DNA from: Candidatus Nitrospira allomarina
GTDB taxonomy: Bacteria > Nitrospirota > Nitrospiria > Nitrospirales > UBA8639
DNA length: 64,000 bases
Reading direction: 5' to 3'
NCBI RefSeq assembly: GCF_032050975.1
Contig: NZ_CP116967.1
Coordinates: 496,001-560,000, forward strand
The position numbers and the translations under genes were made by a program. The notes below the pieces were generated by a model, which worked only from the letters and a program-made list of their open reading frames with translations, searched no databases and had not been told where the DNA came from. This document shows, in pieces, positions 9,790 through 18,433 of the stretch. Position 1 is the stretch's first letter. Each line of letters begins with the position of its first letter.

Positions 9790-10178
9790 TTTTTCATCTC
9801 CAAGACTGATCTCTGGACGGGGCAAGTCGTTTCTTTGGCTTTGCGTCGAAAGCCGCCTTTCTCAAAAATCACGCCGTCACAACCAGCCCTCATTGCCAGA
9901 TCCTGCTTCGACCCGTTCCGATACACGCGCTATCTTCCGCTCCTGTCCGCTTTAACGCCTAGATTCCCTTCCCGGTCACCTCTGGCGGTTCCCATATTCC
10001 GGTCAAGCCAAACTGCTGACTTATGGAGCCTTAATGAGGACAGCCGTTAACAAGGTGACTACGCCGTGACCACTTAGACAAACACGATTGAATAGGAAAC
10101 CCCTAATTTTCGTGGGATTATTGGCTCGCAAGTTATTCATTTTAAACATGAATTTCTCGCCACAATGAAATGATCTGC
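9790..10178. other. Non-coding gap after the CHAT gene
   Basis: No convincing gene, terminator or repeat was seen here. Short open frames lack start signals and family features. Confidence 0.4.
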
Positions 10179-10191
10179 AAACGGCACCATG

Positions 10192-10212
10192 GTTGCTTTA
10201 ATAAGAAGTAAC
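10192..10212 (+). promoter_or_regulatory. Conserved leader hairpin, copy 1
   Basis: GTTGCTT pairs with AAGTAAC (one G-U) around a seven-base loop. The hairpin sits in a 34-base element (10179-10212) that recurs, about 85% identical, at 10934-10967. In both cases the element starts 93-94 bases before the ATG of a 35-residue micro-protein, which points to a shared 5' leader or promoter element. Confidence 0.5.
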
Positions 10213-10272
10213 AACATCAATGAAACAGCAACACTGAGGAGACTTTCCTCTCAGTTGGAAGAGGTTTCTATC

Positions 10273-10380
10273 ATGCAACTTTACGAGCTTTACCAAAACA
10301 TCGTCATCGGAACATCGATAACATGTGTAATCGGTCTGGCGGTTGCATGGGTCTTTTTCCTATCAAATCGAGGCAAATAA
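10273..10380 (+). CDS. 35-residue single-pass membrane micro-protein, copy 1
   Basis: Small protein starting MQLYELYQ, with one hydrophobic helix (IVIGTSITCVIGLAVAWVFF) and a short basic tail (SNRGK). I do not recognise the family. A paralogue of the same length lies about 750 bases downstream (start 11027), and conservation between the two begins at this ATG. That supports this start over an in-frame upstream ATG at 10189. GAGG lies nine bases before the ATG. The duplication and the shared leader are the main evidence that it is a real gene. Small helices of this size are often accessory subunits of membrane complexes, but nothing here shows a partner. Confidence 0.65.
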   Translation: MQLYELYQNIVIGTSITCVIGLAVAWVFFLSNRGK

Positions 10381-10933
10381 CAAGGAAAAACGTCGATTTC
10401 ACCCTTCAGCCATTCAATGTACAAGCCATAATCCGTTGGGCCCTCATCAAATTGTCGTTCTGAGTAAAACGAAGAATTTGTGCCTTGGCCATCCGGACTT
10501 TGGTCTAGCCAAATGTTTCCCGCAGCTCAGCATGATAACTCCGTTGAGGCTGTCTCCCCCACGATCTTCTGGTCATCCTAAGACGTTCAATGAACCCCAT
10601 CAGGATTCATCTGTTCACAAAAATGAGCGCTGCAGAATGTAGAACCCTATATTCTGTATGATCACGATCATCTCCGTCCTCCTCCGTCATCACCTTCGGC
10701 CTGTCGGTGGAACCATCCGTATGCTAAAGAGCTCCTGATACAAGCGTTTCGCACCTTTCGCGACGCATTCTTTTCCTTCGCTCAATCAGAGAGGAACGGA
10801 AGTTGACAGAATGACAACCTTTTATTGAGGGAAAAAAATAGGATTAAATGCCGATTTCGCGGTTTGTATGGCTATTTCTTTCATAAACCACTGGATTCAT
10901 TCATGACATCCGTACAGCATGGCTCTCGCGCCA
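10381..10933. other. Spacer between the two micro-protein genes
   Basis: No gene was recognised. Its right end, next to the second leader element, is part of the duplicated unit. Otherwise nothing clear is visible. Confidence 0.35.
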
Positions 10934-10946
10934 AAACGGCATCACG

Positions 10947-10967
10947 GTTGCTTTAAAGAGAAGTAAC
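10947..10967 (+). promoter_or_regulatory. Conserved leader hairpin, copy 2
   Basis: Same 7-bp GTTGCTT/AAGTAAC stem as copy 1, with a changed loop (TAAAGAG instead of TAATAAG). Stem conserved with loop varied is what an RNA-level constraint would give. Confidence 0.5.
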
Positions 10968-11026
10968 CAGAACGATCATCAGAAAATCAATTTGAGACTC
11001 CTTCTAACGGTTATTCGGTTTCTATC

Positions 11027-11134
11027 ATGCAAATCTATGAGCTTTATCAACTTATCTCCCTCGGAATCTCGATAAGCTGCGTGATCGGACTGGCAGTCGC
11101 ATGGGTGTTATTTCTGTGGAATCCGAACGAATGA
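11027..11134 (+). CDS. 35-residue single-pass membrane micro-protein, copy 2
   Basis: Paralogue of the 10273-10380 gene: starts MQIYELYQ, has the hydrophobic helix ISLGISISCVIGLAVAWVLF and ends LWNPNE. About 60% of residues match copy 1, highest in CVIGLAVAWV, and the length is identical. The bases before the start (GGTTTCTATC) are also the same as copy 1. Function is unknown. It is too short for ordinary gene finders and is supported by paralogy and the shared leader hairpin. Confidence 0.65.
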   Translation: MQIYELYQLISLGISISCVIGLAVAWVLFLWNPNE

Positions 11135-11233
11135 CAATGGTCTGCATGACAACTTTCTCCTCTTTCCCTCACTCCCTTCCCTCTTCGTCATCCCCGCCGG
11201 TCCTTAGCGAAATCCATACGACCCGAACCAAGA

Positions 11234-11477
11234 GGGGGCTGTTGAAAAAAGCCGCCAGCGGCGTTCTCGCCATTTTCCCGTGCTCACGTGCTGGAAGTAC
11301 GCTCTGCGCGCAAAACAAAAGTGGTGCCCTTCGGGACACGGCAGGAATTTGCGGCCTTGCTGGACGAACCCTTCGAAAGGCTCAGGGCATGCTTTTTGGA
11401 ACCGCCCCGAGGTCTCTGATATCCAACGTGCCTGTGGATCAATATGCCTTTGGAAATTAGTATTATTCAACATCCCC
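11234..11477. repeat. Candidate dispersed repeat with terminal inverted ends
   Basis: The left end GGGGGCTGTTGAA and right end TTCAACATCCCC are imperfect inverted copies of each other. In between, no reading frame looks real. The left end (GGGCTGTTGAAAAA followed by GCCGCCAGCGGCGTTCTCGC) resembles a non-coding element I have seen repeated in Nitrospira genomes, from memory only. It could be a MITE-like element. Only one copy is in this window. Confidence 0.45.
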
Positions 11478-11484
11478 AAGAGAG

Positions 11485-11509
11485 ATGTCCGGCAACAACT
11501 GCCGGACAT
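11485..11509. other. Perfect 10-bp hairpin without T tract
   Basis: ATGTCCGGCA and TGCCGGACAT pair perfectly around the loop ACAAC, about 120 bases beyond the stop of the TpsA gene. No T run follows on either strand, so termination is possible but not shown. Confidence 0.5.
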
Positions 11510-11630
11510 GACAAGGTTTAAGAATCATGGCTGTGCAAAAACACCCAGGACGATGTCGGGAAATTCTTTAGAAATTAATTCAGACGAGTGGAGTTAAACA
11601 GGAGGGAAATTCTGAAGTCCCACATAGAAT

Positions 11631-14600
11631 TCAAGGACAGGCCGAAAGCATTCCATCTTCATGCTGAAACAGCACGGGAGGAGAATAGGCGGCCAACTGG
11701 ATAGAGGGAGTTGAATCTTGGCCAGAATCCACGGAGCGCGTACCGGTATCACCCAACGCGCCCGCAGGGTATGGACTCACTTGGGGGAGAAACGGGCTGG
11801 CTAAGAATGTGCCGGGCGTGGGGGCCACACTGTCGGACTTGGAATCCACAAAGGTACTAAAGTGGCCGCCCTCTCCCGCCACACAGCGAGCCGCATAGAG
11901 CGTGGCCACATTCACCGGCTGATCAGGCAGCGGCACGATCGTGCCGCTGAGGACTTGAATGGGCGACTCAATATTTACCGTGCCACTGATCCCCCTTTCA
12001 GAGGTGACCTCCAGTGTACTCTGCGCATCCACCAACACACCCTTGCTCGCGATTAACGTAATATTTCCACCCTGACCGTCAACGGCCTTAGCCAAAATAT
12101 GGCTATTCTGAAGAATGATGAAATCCGGATCTAACTCGATATTACCCGCCACGGTCCTGGCATCCCCCTTGACCGTGCTTTCAATGGTACTGTCAACCAG
12201 TTGAATCGTGTCGTTGGCGGTGAGCTTGATCTCGCCGCCTGAAGCTTGGGTCGCCTCTGTGGTCACGGTGGCCTTGTCGATCAGAATCGTGTCATGGCCG
12301 GTAATATCAATATTTCCGGCATCGCCCTGACCGCTGCTACTCGCCGAGACCCTGGCTCCATTACTCAGAGTGAAATTCTGGTTAGCCACCAACGATATGG
12401 TGCCACCAGCCCCCGCGCCGGGATCCGTCCCGGTGGTCCCGCTGAAGATGCCGCTACGAGTTTGGCCATCGCTGCTCACCCCGGAGATCGTCGTATTGTC
12501 GGTCAGAGTATTAATGGTTCCACCAGCGCCCTGGGCTGACGTGCTGGCCTCAATCCTCCCCCCCGAGGTGATGGTGAGCTGCTTTGCTGTTAACGTGGTG
12601 CTCCCTGCCGACCCAGTGCCCTGAGCATCGGTGAAAATTCCAGAACCCGCACCATCGATGACGATCGAATCGGCAGCACTGGCCAACCCTTGGATACTGA
12701 CCGTTCCTCCCGCGCCAGAAGGAATGATTGGAATTTGGGGTATTGTATTGATCGTGCTGCTGCTTCTCAGTTGACCACCATCCGTCACCTGAAGATTGTT
12801 CGTCAAAATATTCAGTATACCGGCATCACCGGAATCCACGGTTTCAGTGGATAAAAAACTGTTGCCTGTGATGAGAATATCAGAAGCCGTGATGTTCAAA
12901 TCAGAGGAACGGGCCGACCCCCGAGTAGTTGTCTGAACGCGAGAGAGAATGGGTATACTTCCGCCATCAGGCAGATTGATGCTGCCACTACTCAAAATTA
13001 AGCTCCCGGAGAGGTCCAGTTTTATGGCCCCTGGCACAACCGAAAAAATATTATCGATTGCGATGCGAGCCCCACGCATAATTAGGTTGTTCGCTGTAAG
13101 TTGAATCCCGCCATTGCCTTCAATTCCTTCCGTCCCTTGAATGAAGGTAAAAACGTCCGCTGGAGGTCCAGTCATCACGATATTGCCTTGAGACGCATTT
13201 ACATCAATGGATCCCACGATTCCCCCGCCAAACGATTGCGAAGAAACCAATGAACCCGATATGGAGATATTGCCCGCCGTGCTCGTCAGTTCGATATTTC
13301 CCGCGTTTCCTAAGCCAGCCGACGAAGGTGAGGCGGAAAATGAACCGGAAAATCCACCGATAGAACTACCCAGGAGGTCAAGATTTCCAGAGGTTCTGAC
13401 ACTAATACTGCCCGAGTTGCCTTCACCCGATGTATTGGCTTGGATCTGGACATCGCTGCCGGCTCTAAAATCATTCATTAGGAAGGAATTCGCTTCCAAC
13501 AGAATATCTCCGCTTGGTCCTCCTCTACTACCATCCGCGACATTCGACCGAATACCTGTAAAGGGCGGCGGATCGGGAGGATTAAGGGGATCGAAAGGCT
13601 CAGAAGGATCAGGAGGAACAAAGTCCTGGGGTCCCAAAATTTCTATGCGGTCAGCCTTCACATGGATACCACCAGATCCAATCCCCGGAGCAGCGTTTTC
13701 AGACACGTTCGTTTGGAGACTGGCCCCGTTCTGGATCACGACATCTCGGCTCACTTGGATATCAATGCCTTCTCCAGGCTGGCCAACCGACGGGCCCGCG
13801 GTGGGACCGATGATATTGGCAGAGATAGTGGAATTGTCCACCACAAGACGGCCGCCTCGAATTACCACGGTGCCGCCGCCCTTACCGCTGGCATTGATGA
13901 CAGATTTCTCCGAAATGTGAATCGTGCCCATCGCCTCAAAGGATTGCCCATTAACATTGGGGGCCTGAGCCAACGTTTCCGACAGAATTTCCCCAGGGGA
14001 ACCGACGCTGGCCAGATGAATCCGGCCATCTGGCGCTTTAAGGCCGCTGCCAATTGTTATGTCTCCTCCAACTAGTGAAAGAGTTTGTCCTTCCACGACT
14101 GATAATGTGCTCCCATTTACCGAAACCGTTCCTGGATTGTTACCCAAAAATCCAAATGCGGTTACCGGAGCTACACTCAACAGAGCATCCTGGGCACCGG
14201 GTAGGGCAGTAAATTGCACATCGTCGGTAAGCCGCAAATAGTCAGCCGTGGTGAAATGGGAGGCTCCACCCACATTCAAGGAAGCATTCGGCCCAAAGAC
14301 AATTCCGGCCGGATTCATAAGAAAGAAGTTGGCCTTCCCAAACCCCTCGGTCTGAATTGCCCCAAGAATGTTAGAAGTATTACCGCCGGTGACCCGGCTC
14401 AGAATGTTGGAGGTAGGAAGTCCCGAATCGTTCAGGAAGTTGGCAATATTGTTGGCAGGAACACCAAACTCTCCGAAGCTATGAAATAGGTTTCCACCAC
14501 CTCCCGGTCTGGTTCCACCGGTGATATTGTGCTGGACGGCTCCTCCTGGAAGGTCCACCGGAACACTCACCTGTGTATTGAGTCCTGATGACGTGATAGG

Positions 14601-14708
14601 GGGAGCAAGTTGAGCTTGACCGACTGTAGAGAAGGAGCGGCAGACAAGATATGCGGTCAGGAGCGGAAGCACGACATATCTCATGCGACCTGAGCAATTA
14701 GCGTACAT
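11631..14708 (-). CDS. TpsA-type exoprotein with filamentous haemagglutinin N-terminal domain
   Basis: A 1025-residue predicted secreted beta-helix protein. After a signal peptide (residues about 9-32) comes the haemagglutination/TPS domain with NLFHSFGEF (73-81) and FFLMNPAGIVFGPNASLNVG (128-147), the segment TpsB recognises in known systems. The rest is a repetitive Gly/Ser/Asn-rich beta-helix with recurring GGTI, GNI and ITSGGRIEAS-type rungs. Near the C-terminus, ARCVAGEGGHFSTFVDSK resembles the Cys-containing end common in cyanobacterial TpsA proteins. The likely exporter is encoded at 3017-4834 rather than next door. An ATG nine codons in is an alternative start. Adhesin or structural roles are typical; the target is unknown. 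Confidence 0.9.
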   Translation of the reverse strand: MYANCSGRMRYVVLPLLTAYLVCRSFSTVGQAQLAPPITSSGLNTQVSVPVDLPGGAVQHNITGGTRPGGGGNLFHSFGEFGVPANNIANFLNDSGLPTSNILSRVTGGNTSNILGAIQTEGFGKANFFLMNPAGIVFGPNASLNVGGASHFTTADYLRLTDDVQFTALPGAQDALLSVAPVTAFGFLGNNPGTVSVNGSTLSVVEGQTLSLVGGDITIGSGLKAPDGRIHLASVGSPGEILSETLAQAPNVNGQSFEAMGTIHISEKSVINASGKGGGTVVIRGGRLVVDNSTISANIIGPTAGPSVGQPGEGIDIQVSRDVVIQNGASLQTNVSENAAPGIGSGGIHVKADRIEILGPQDFVPPDPSEPFDPLNPPDPPPFTGIRSNVADGSRGGPSGDILLEANSFLMNDFRAGSDVQIQANTSGEGNSGSISVRTSGNLDLLGSSIGGFSGSFSASPSSAGLGNAGNIELTSTAGNISISGSLVSSQSFGGGIVGSIDVNASQGNIVMTGPPADVFTFIQGTEGIEGNGGIQLTANNLIMRGARIAIDNIFSVVPGAIKLDLSGSLILSSGSINLPDGGSIPILSRVQTTTRGSARSSDLNITASDILITGNSFLSTETVDSGDAGILNILTNNLQVTDGGQLRSSSTINTIPQIPIIPSGAGGTVSIQGLASAADSIVIDGAGSGIFTDAQGTGSAGSTTLTAKQLTITSGGRIEASTSAQGAGGTINTLTDNTTISGVSSDGQTRSGIFSGTTGTDPGAGAGGTISLVANQNFTLSNGARVSASSSGQGDAGNIDITGHDTILIDKATVTTEATQASGGEIKLTANDTIQLVDSTIESTVKGDARTVAGNIELDPDFIILQNSHILAKAVDGQGGNITLIASKGVLVDAQSTLEVTSERGISGTVNIESPIQVLSGTIVPLPDQPVNVATLYAARCVAGEGGHFSTFVDSKSDSVAPTPGTFLASPFLPQVSPYPAGALGDTGTRSVDSGQDSTPSIQLAAYSPPVLFQHEDGMLSACP

Positions 14709-14833
14709 GACCCCTTTTTCCTTCCTACCTAATTTCCGGTTTACATCTATAGGACCTCAAATGAAGCTAGGAGAATCCTTTACAACGCCGTCCCTGAGAA
14801 TAAAATTTGATTCTAAAGGCGGTTACTATAGCG

Positions 14834-14867
14834 AATCGAGCCGGAAAAAATCATGTCCGGCTCGATT
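14834..14867. other. Perfect 12-bp hairpin downstream of the Cys-rich gene
   Basis: AATCGAGCCGGA and TCCGGCTCGATT form a perfect stem with a ten-base loop, 30 bases past the stop of the minus-strand gene at 14897. It lacks a trailing T run, so it may be a weak terminator or a transcript-end stabiliser. Confidence 0.5.
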
Positions 14868-14896
14868 AGGGTATACGTCCCGGTATTTACTTGTCT

Positions 14897-15349
14897 TTAG
14901 TCCGTTAACGCAAAGGCAATGTTATTTTGCAAATAATTGTCTTCCATCGCAGAGCACCCAAATCTCAGATCTTTCCCGATATTCCCCAGCAGCTTCAGAG
15001 CAATGACCTCGCGTCCATTTTTTCGACGAATGTCTGAGAGAACTCTCTCAGTATAGGAAGTTAGCATAGATTCCGGAACTCCCTTTATGTTTAAAACCGT
15101 TTCGGAATCTCTGCCTGAAGGCTCTAGCTTAACGGTTTTCACATCGGCATTAGGAACAGGCGCTACGCAGTTCATACAATGATTTGTACCAGGACAATGG
15201 CAATCGGTGCGATATATGCACCAACTTTGGCTTCCACAACCACAGCAATACTTATAGGCATAGACCTCCCCGGAGAGGATTACGAGTTGGCAACTCAGAA
15301 GCAGGCAGAATAGAAATAATTTCTGAACGAATATCCCCTTGTACATCAC
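14897..15349 (-). CDS. Exported Cys-rich protein of unknown function
   Basis: A 150-residue protein with a signal peptide (LFLFCLLLSCQLVILSGEVYA) followed at once by a dense cysteine cluster: YCCGCGSQSWC, then DCHCPGTNHCMNC, about ten Cys with two His. A non-cysteine domain of about 95 residues follows (VLNIKGVPESMLTSYTERVL). The cluster could bind metal or form disulfides; I do not recognise a family. It follows the lipoprotein gene after about 55 bases and is probably co-transcribed with it. Both may be driven from the region with the GTATC palindromes upstream. Confidence 0.75.
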   Translation of the reverse strand: MMYKGIFVQKLFLFCLLLSCQLVILSGEVYAYKYCCGCGSQSWCIYRTDCHCPGTNHCMNCVAPVPNADVKTVKLEPSGRDSETVLNIKGVPESMLTSYTERVLSDIRRKNGREVIALKLLGNIGKDLRFGCSAMEDNYLQNNIAFALTD

Positions 15350-15404
15350 AATACCTCCATGACATAAGGAATAATTATTAAAATTCTAGTAAGTTTTATA
15401 AAGA

Positions 15405-15899
15405 TTATGGCGTAGCCTGCTTGCGAAGCTCGGCCAAATGTTTCTTCAATTCTTCTTCACTATTTAATACTCGATCTAGCAAAACATAGTAGTCTTTGGA
15501 GCTTTTACTTGGCGGGGCAACCAAAAGAAGAATTGCACCTTGCTTTACCTCGTCTTTGTCTTTTTCCCTTATTGGAAAATAGTTTGGGACTCGCCTGGCA
15601 TAATCCTTATAGCTAACAATTTGTCCCATCATTTCCAACTCATCCTGCCTATCATCCAGCACAGCCTGGGGAAGTAGCCCTTTTAAATAGAGTTTTCCAT
15701 CTATTTCCACCGTTTCAACATCTTCCAACGCGTACCTACAAAACCCACTTGGCGGGTCGACAGGAGAACGCGGACATGAGTGTTGATACACCACCCTGCC
15801 GTCTCCATCTTGCCCAACCACAGGGTGTCCTTGTAATGAACTACATCCAGCCATAAGCATGAAGATTGATAAGAGAAAAAGAAATTTGGTAATGCGCAT
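15405..15899 (-). CDS. Lipoprotein of unknown function
   Basis: A 164-residue protein with a signal peptide and lipobox (FMLMAGC, lipidation at about Cys19). The mature part has Cys pairs in HSCPRSPVDPPSGFCRYALED and a charged C-terminal helix (DRVLNSEEELKKHLAELRKQ). No known domain was recognised. AGGAGAGG lies six bases before the start. It is the first gene of a likely two-gene unit with the Cys-rich exported protein. Its upstream region holds a sigma-54-like promoter candidate and two tandem palindromes. Confidence 0.75.
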   Translation of the reverse strand: MRITKFLFLLSIFMLMAGCSSLQGHPVVGQDGDGRVVYQHSCPRSPVDPPSGFCRYALEDVETVEIDGKLYLKGLLPQAVLDDRQDELEMMGQIVSYKDYARRVPNYFPIREKDKDEVKQGAILLLVAPPSKSSKDYYVLLDRVLNSEEELKKHLAELRKQATP

Positions 15900-16055
15900 G
15901 AAGCCTCTCCTTTCGATTCTGCTGTTTATAAAAACTACCCGGAATTATTGGTCCGCACGCATTTTTGCTCCCCACATTTGGAATGAAGGACATTGCTAAT
16001 GGTATCGCAGTGTCTCCCGGATCAATGCTTCCCTTTTTCTCCCACTAACACAACC

Positions 16056-16073
16056 AGCAATAGCAATGCCGCA
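16056..16073 (-). promoter_or_regulatory. Possible sigma-54-type promoter for the lipoprotein gene
   Basis: On the minus strand this stretch has GG-N10-GC spacing with GGCA at the -24 side and TTGCT at the -12 side. The -24 box is otherwise a poor match to TGGCACG. It lies about 160 bases upstream of the lipoprotein start and about 125 bases from the palindrome pair, a normal activator distance. Confidence 0.3.
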
Positions 16074-16196
16074 ATTGATTACAAAATTCAATGAATCTCG
16101 AATAGTTATTGCAACCTTTCAATTTTGAACAGGTTTATTTTTTAAGGGCTAATTCTGTAGTAATGGATGGTCTTATCATGGAAAGTCCAGGACAAC

Positions 16197-16233
16197 GTAT
16201 CCGATCAGATACGTTTGTTATCCGATCGGATAC
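16197..16233. promoter_or_regulatory. Tandem palindromes GTATC-N6-GATAC, 21-bp spacing (locus 1)
   Basis: GTATCCGATCAGATAC at 16197-16212 and TTATCCGATCGGATAC at 16218-16233 are near-perfect palindromes whose starts are 21 bases apart, two helical turns. The same arrangement recurs at 29838-29874, and a single copy lies at 18254-18269. It is a strong candidate binding site for an unknown dimeric regulator. It lies upstream of the lipoprotein gene and just past the end of the di-haem cytochrome gene. Confidence 0.65.
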
Positions 16234-16274
16234 GAATTGTTTCCCTGTGGGGTTTCGAGCTACGTTTTCACGCC

Positions 16275-18026
16275 TCACGGCTTACTTAGCGGTAACCGTA
16301 AACTGCTCAGAAAAGACCGTAAGGCCAGTCGATCATTGTTGGATAAAGCTTTAAATTTCTCCACGGAGGCGTTGGCCTCGCTACCAGAACCTTCATGCAT
16401 CACTATCGCCTCGGTCAGCGTCAATGCCCGCCCGTCGTGCATCCAAGGGCCCGTATCCGCCACTCCCCACAAAGGCCGAGTCAAAAATTGGTTGCCCGGC
16501 ACTTGGTGGTCTTCCCCGCCATCCGTCTGTTGGGGAAAAGACTCGGCTAAATTGTCACCCATCACATGTCGTTTTAAATCGCTATAAAGCGGAACCGAAA
16601 CCCTCCCATTGCTATTTGCGGGAAGGCGCGGAAGCGTGTCCGGCGGACCGCTTTCATCATTGAGGTCACGCGTAAAACCCTTGAGCTTGTTTTTCAATTC
16701 CTCCGCCACCATTATGTCCAATTTCTCGGGCTCGACGCTGGACGTGAGTTGCCGGAGTTGGGCTTTCGCTTGTTTCTTGATTACATACTTTTCCAAAACC
16801 GGCGCCATGGTCCCATGAGGTACGGTCAAAGTCGGTTGCCCTTGCTTGTGGGGAGGCGTGGAAGGAAGCGTGAATGAAAGTTCATTCTTCAGAGCTCCCT
16901 GGAGGGCCTGATCGGTTTGGGGATCACGAATGATTACAAAAGGGCTTTCCATTTCCAGCGTGGGACGGTGACAGGTGGCACAATCCGCTTCTCCAAACAC
17001 TTCTCTGCCACGATTCACCCGAACCGGGTTTAAACCTTTGTGAGATTCAATTGGGGGTCGTAAGAAAGCCAGGAAAGTTGCGACCGCGGTAATTTCTCCT
17101 ACATCAATTTCATTTACCTCCCCATCTTGGTCATCGATTAAAACCCCAGCTGTCATGAGTTCCGTGGGTTGAATGCTGAAATGAAAATTCATCGCCCCGG
17201 TGATGAAATTTCTGAGATTACTCGTGAGCCCTTTCCATTGGAAGGGGCGAACAATCAAATCTTCATTGATGCCCACGATGGAGCTGCTGGCCGTATCGAT
17301 AGACCCATCAGCATTGACCACAATTTTTCCAAACGAAACCCCCTTTGCCATCAGAGCGACCGGTACCCCGGGATTCTGTTTGGCGGCGTTTTCACGTATC
17401 TCCTGTAATGCCCAAGTCATCTCTTCCGCCAATTGTTGGGTATACCCCGCACCAAACGCATGGGGAGGATTTCGGACAAATCCGGTAGTGGCCTTATCAG
17501 GATCACAATCACTCACCCCTGCCTTACAGGCAAAATTGGTGAAATTAAACGCATTGGATGCGAACCCCGCCCCACCCCCCGTTATGCCGAGTTCTTTGAC
17601 AAATCGAAATTGATGGTCCTCTCTGGTATCGCCGGACGTAAATCCAATGGCCAAGTGGCACTCTAAACAGGATTGGGAATCCAGACCATTAAATCGTAGG
17701 AAAGGATAGCCCGGTCGATCGTTTATTGCATATTTACTTTGTCGGGGTCCTCCCGCTCCTTCTCCAAAATAGTCCTCCGTGGTAAACCGGTTGGAGAATA
17801 TATGCTTACCCGCAAAAAACAGATCGGCAAATGAAACAGCTCCGGCATTGATCTTATTCTGGGTGAACCGGACGTCATCAATTAAATTGCGCTGATCCGC
17901 CAAATTAGGCTGATCCCCTTCGACTGGATTGGCATGCCTGGCTGGATCGAATTGACAACCAATCAGCCCCATGAAAACCACGCCATTTAAAATGGCAAGG
18001 ATTCCAAATTTTCTTTTCCTATCCAT
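16275..18026 (-). CDS. Di-haem c-type cytochrome, DHOR/DUF1111-like lipoprotein
   Basis: A 583-residue protein with a lipobox (GLIGC, Cys24) and two haem-attachment motifs: CLECH near residue 138 and CATCH near 355. The region after the second haem (RPLWGVADTGPWMHDGRALTLTEAIVMHEG) is typical of the di-haem oxidoreductase family, sometimes called thiol oxidoreductase, and related to MauG/cytochrome c peroxidase. It should be periplasmic, lipid-anchored and redox-active. The true substrate is not evident. GGGGG lies six bases before the ATG. It appears monocistronic, with a GTATC palindrome about 230 bases upstream. Confidence 0.85.
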   Translation of the reverse strand: MDRKRKFGILAILNGVVFMGLIGCQFDPARHANPVEGDQPNLADQRNLIDDVRFTQNKINAGAVSFADLFFAGKHIFSNRFTTEDYFGEGAGGPRQSKYAINDRPGYPFLRFNGLDSQSCLECHLAIGFTSGDTREDHQFRFVKELGITGGGAGFASNAFNFTNFACKAGVSDCDPDKATTGFVRNPPHAFGAGYTQQLAEEMTWALQEIRENAAKQNPGVPVALMAKGVSFGKIVVNADGSIDTASSSIVGINEDLIVRPFQWKGLTSNLRNFITGAMNFHFSIQPTELMTAGVLIDDQDGEVNEIDVGEITAVATFLAFLRPPIESHKGLNPVRVNRGREVFGEADCATCHRPTLEMESPFVIIRDPQTDQALQGALKNELSFTLPSTPPHKQGQPTLTVPHGTMAPVLEKYVIKKQAKAQLRQLTSSVEPEKLDIMVAEELKNKLKGFTRDLNDESGPPDTLPRLPANSNGRVSVPLYSDLKRHVMGDNLAESFPQQTDGGEDHQVPGNQFLTRPLWGVADTGPWMHDGRALTLTEAIVMHEGSGSEANASVEKFKALSNNDRLALRSFLSSLRLPLSKP

Positions 18027-18253
18027 AATTCCCCCTTTTGTGTAAATACCATGACTCGCATGAGGAACTACTACGATCGCAATTGAGTGGGTAAAGACAA
18101 TGGTTTATTTATGAAAACTGCAAATTCCATTCTTTTTTTGTCACTCCTAGAAAATGGCCGAATGTTTCACCCTTTGCCGTCTTCCGTAGCTACTTCTCAA
18201 GTATCATCAACTCAAAACAAAGAGACAAACTTGGATTTTGATGTGCCGCCTAT

Positions 18254-18269
18254 GTATCTGAATAGATAC
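18254..18269. promoter_or_regulatory. GTATC-N6-GATAC palindrome upstream of the cytochrome gene (locus 2)
   Basis: GTATCTGAATAGATAC matches the palindromes at 16197 and 29838. The position 21 bases on (18275, GTATT) keeps only a half-site. It lies about 230 bases upstream of the di-haem cytochrome start. Elsewhere in 18027-18433 nothing clear is visible. Confidence 0.5.
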
Positions 18270-18433
18270 AGGGTGTATTGGACTTGCCTATTGAGGGGCG
18301 CTTCGGATGTATCCGTATAATCAGTGGACGACTAGGATAAAGAGGGAACCGGGGATATAGATAAGAAGAGTGGGCTGACAGGAAGGAAGAAGAGCGGCAA
18401 TGATGCCGGTCGTCATATGAGAGACGTTATATT

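Noticed and set aside
10189-10272. Longer 63-residue version of the first micro-protein
   Set aside because: The second copy lacks an ATG at this place and similarity as protein starts at the 35-residue start.
13207-13920. A 237-codon open frame on the plus strand
   Set aside because: It is antisense to the repetitive TpsA gene, whose skewed composition opens frames on the other strand. It has no start signals or domain.
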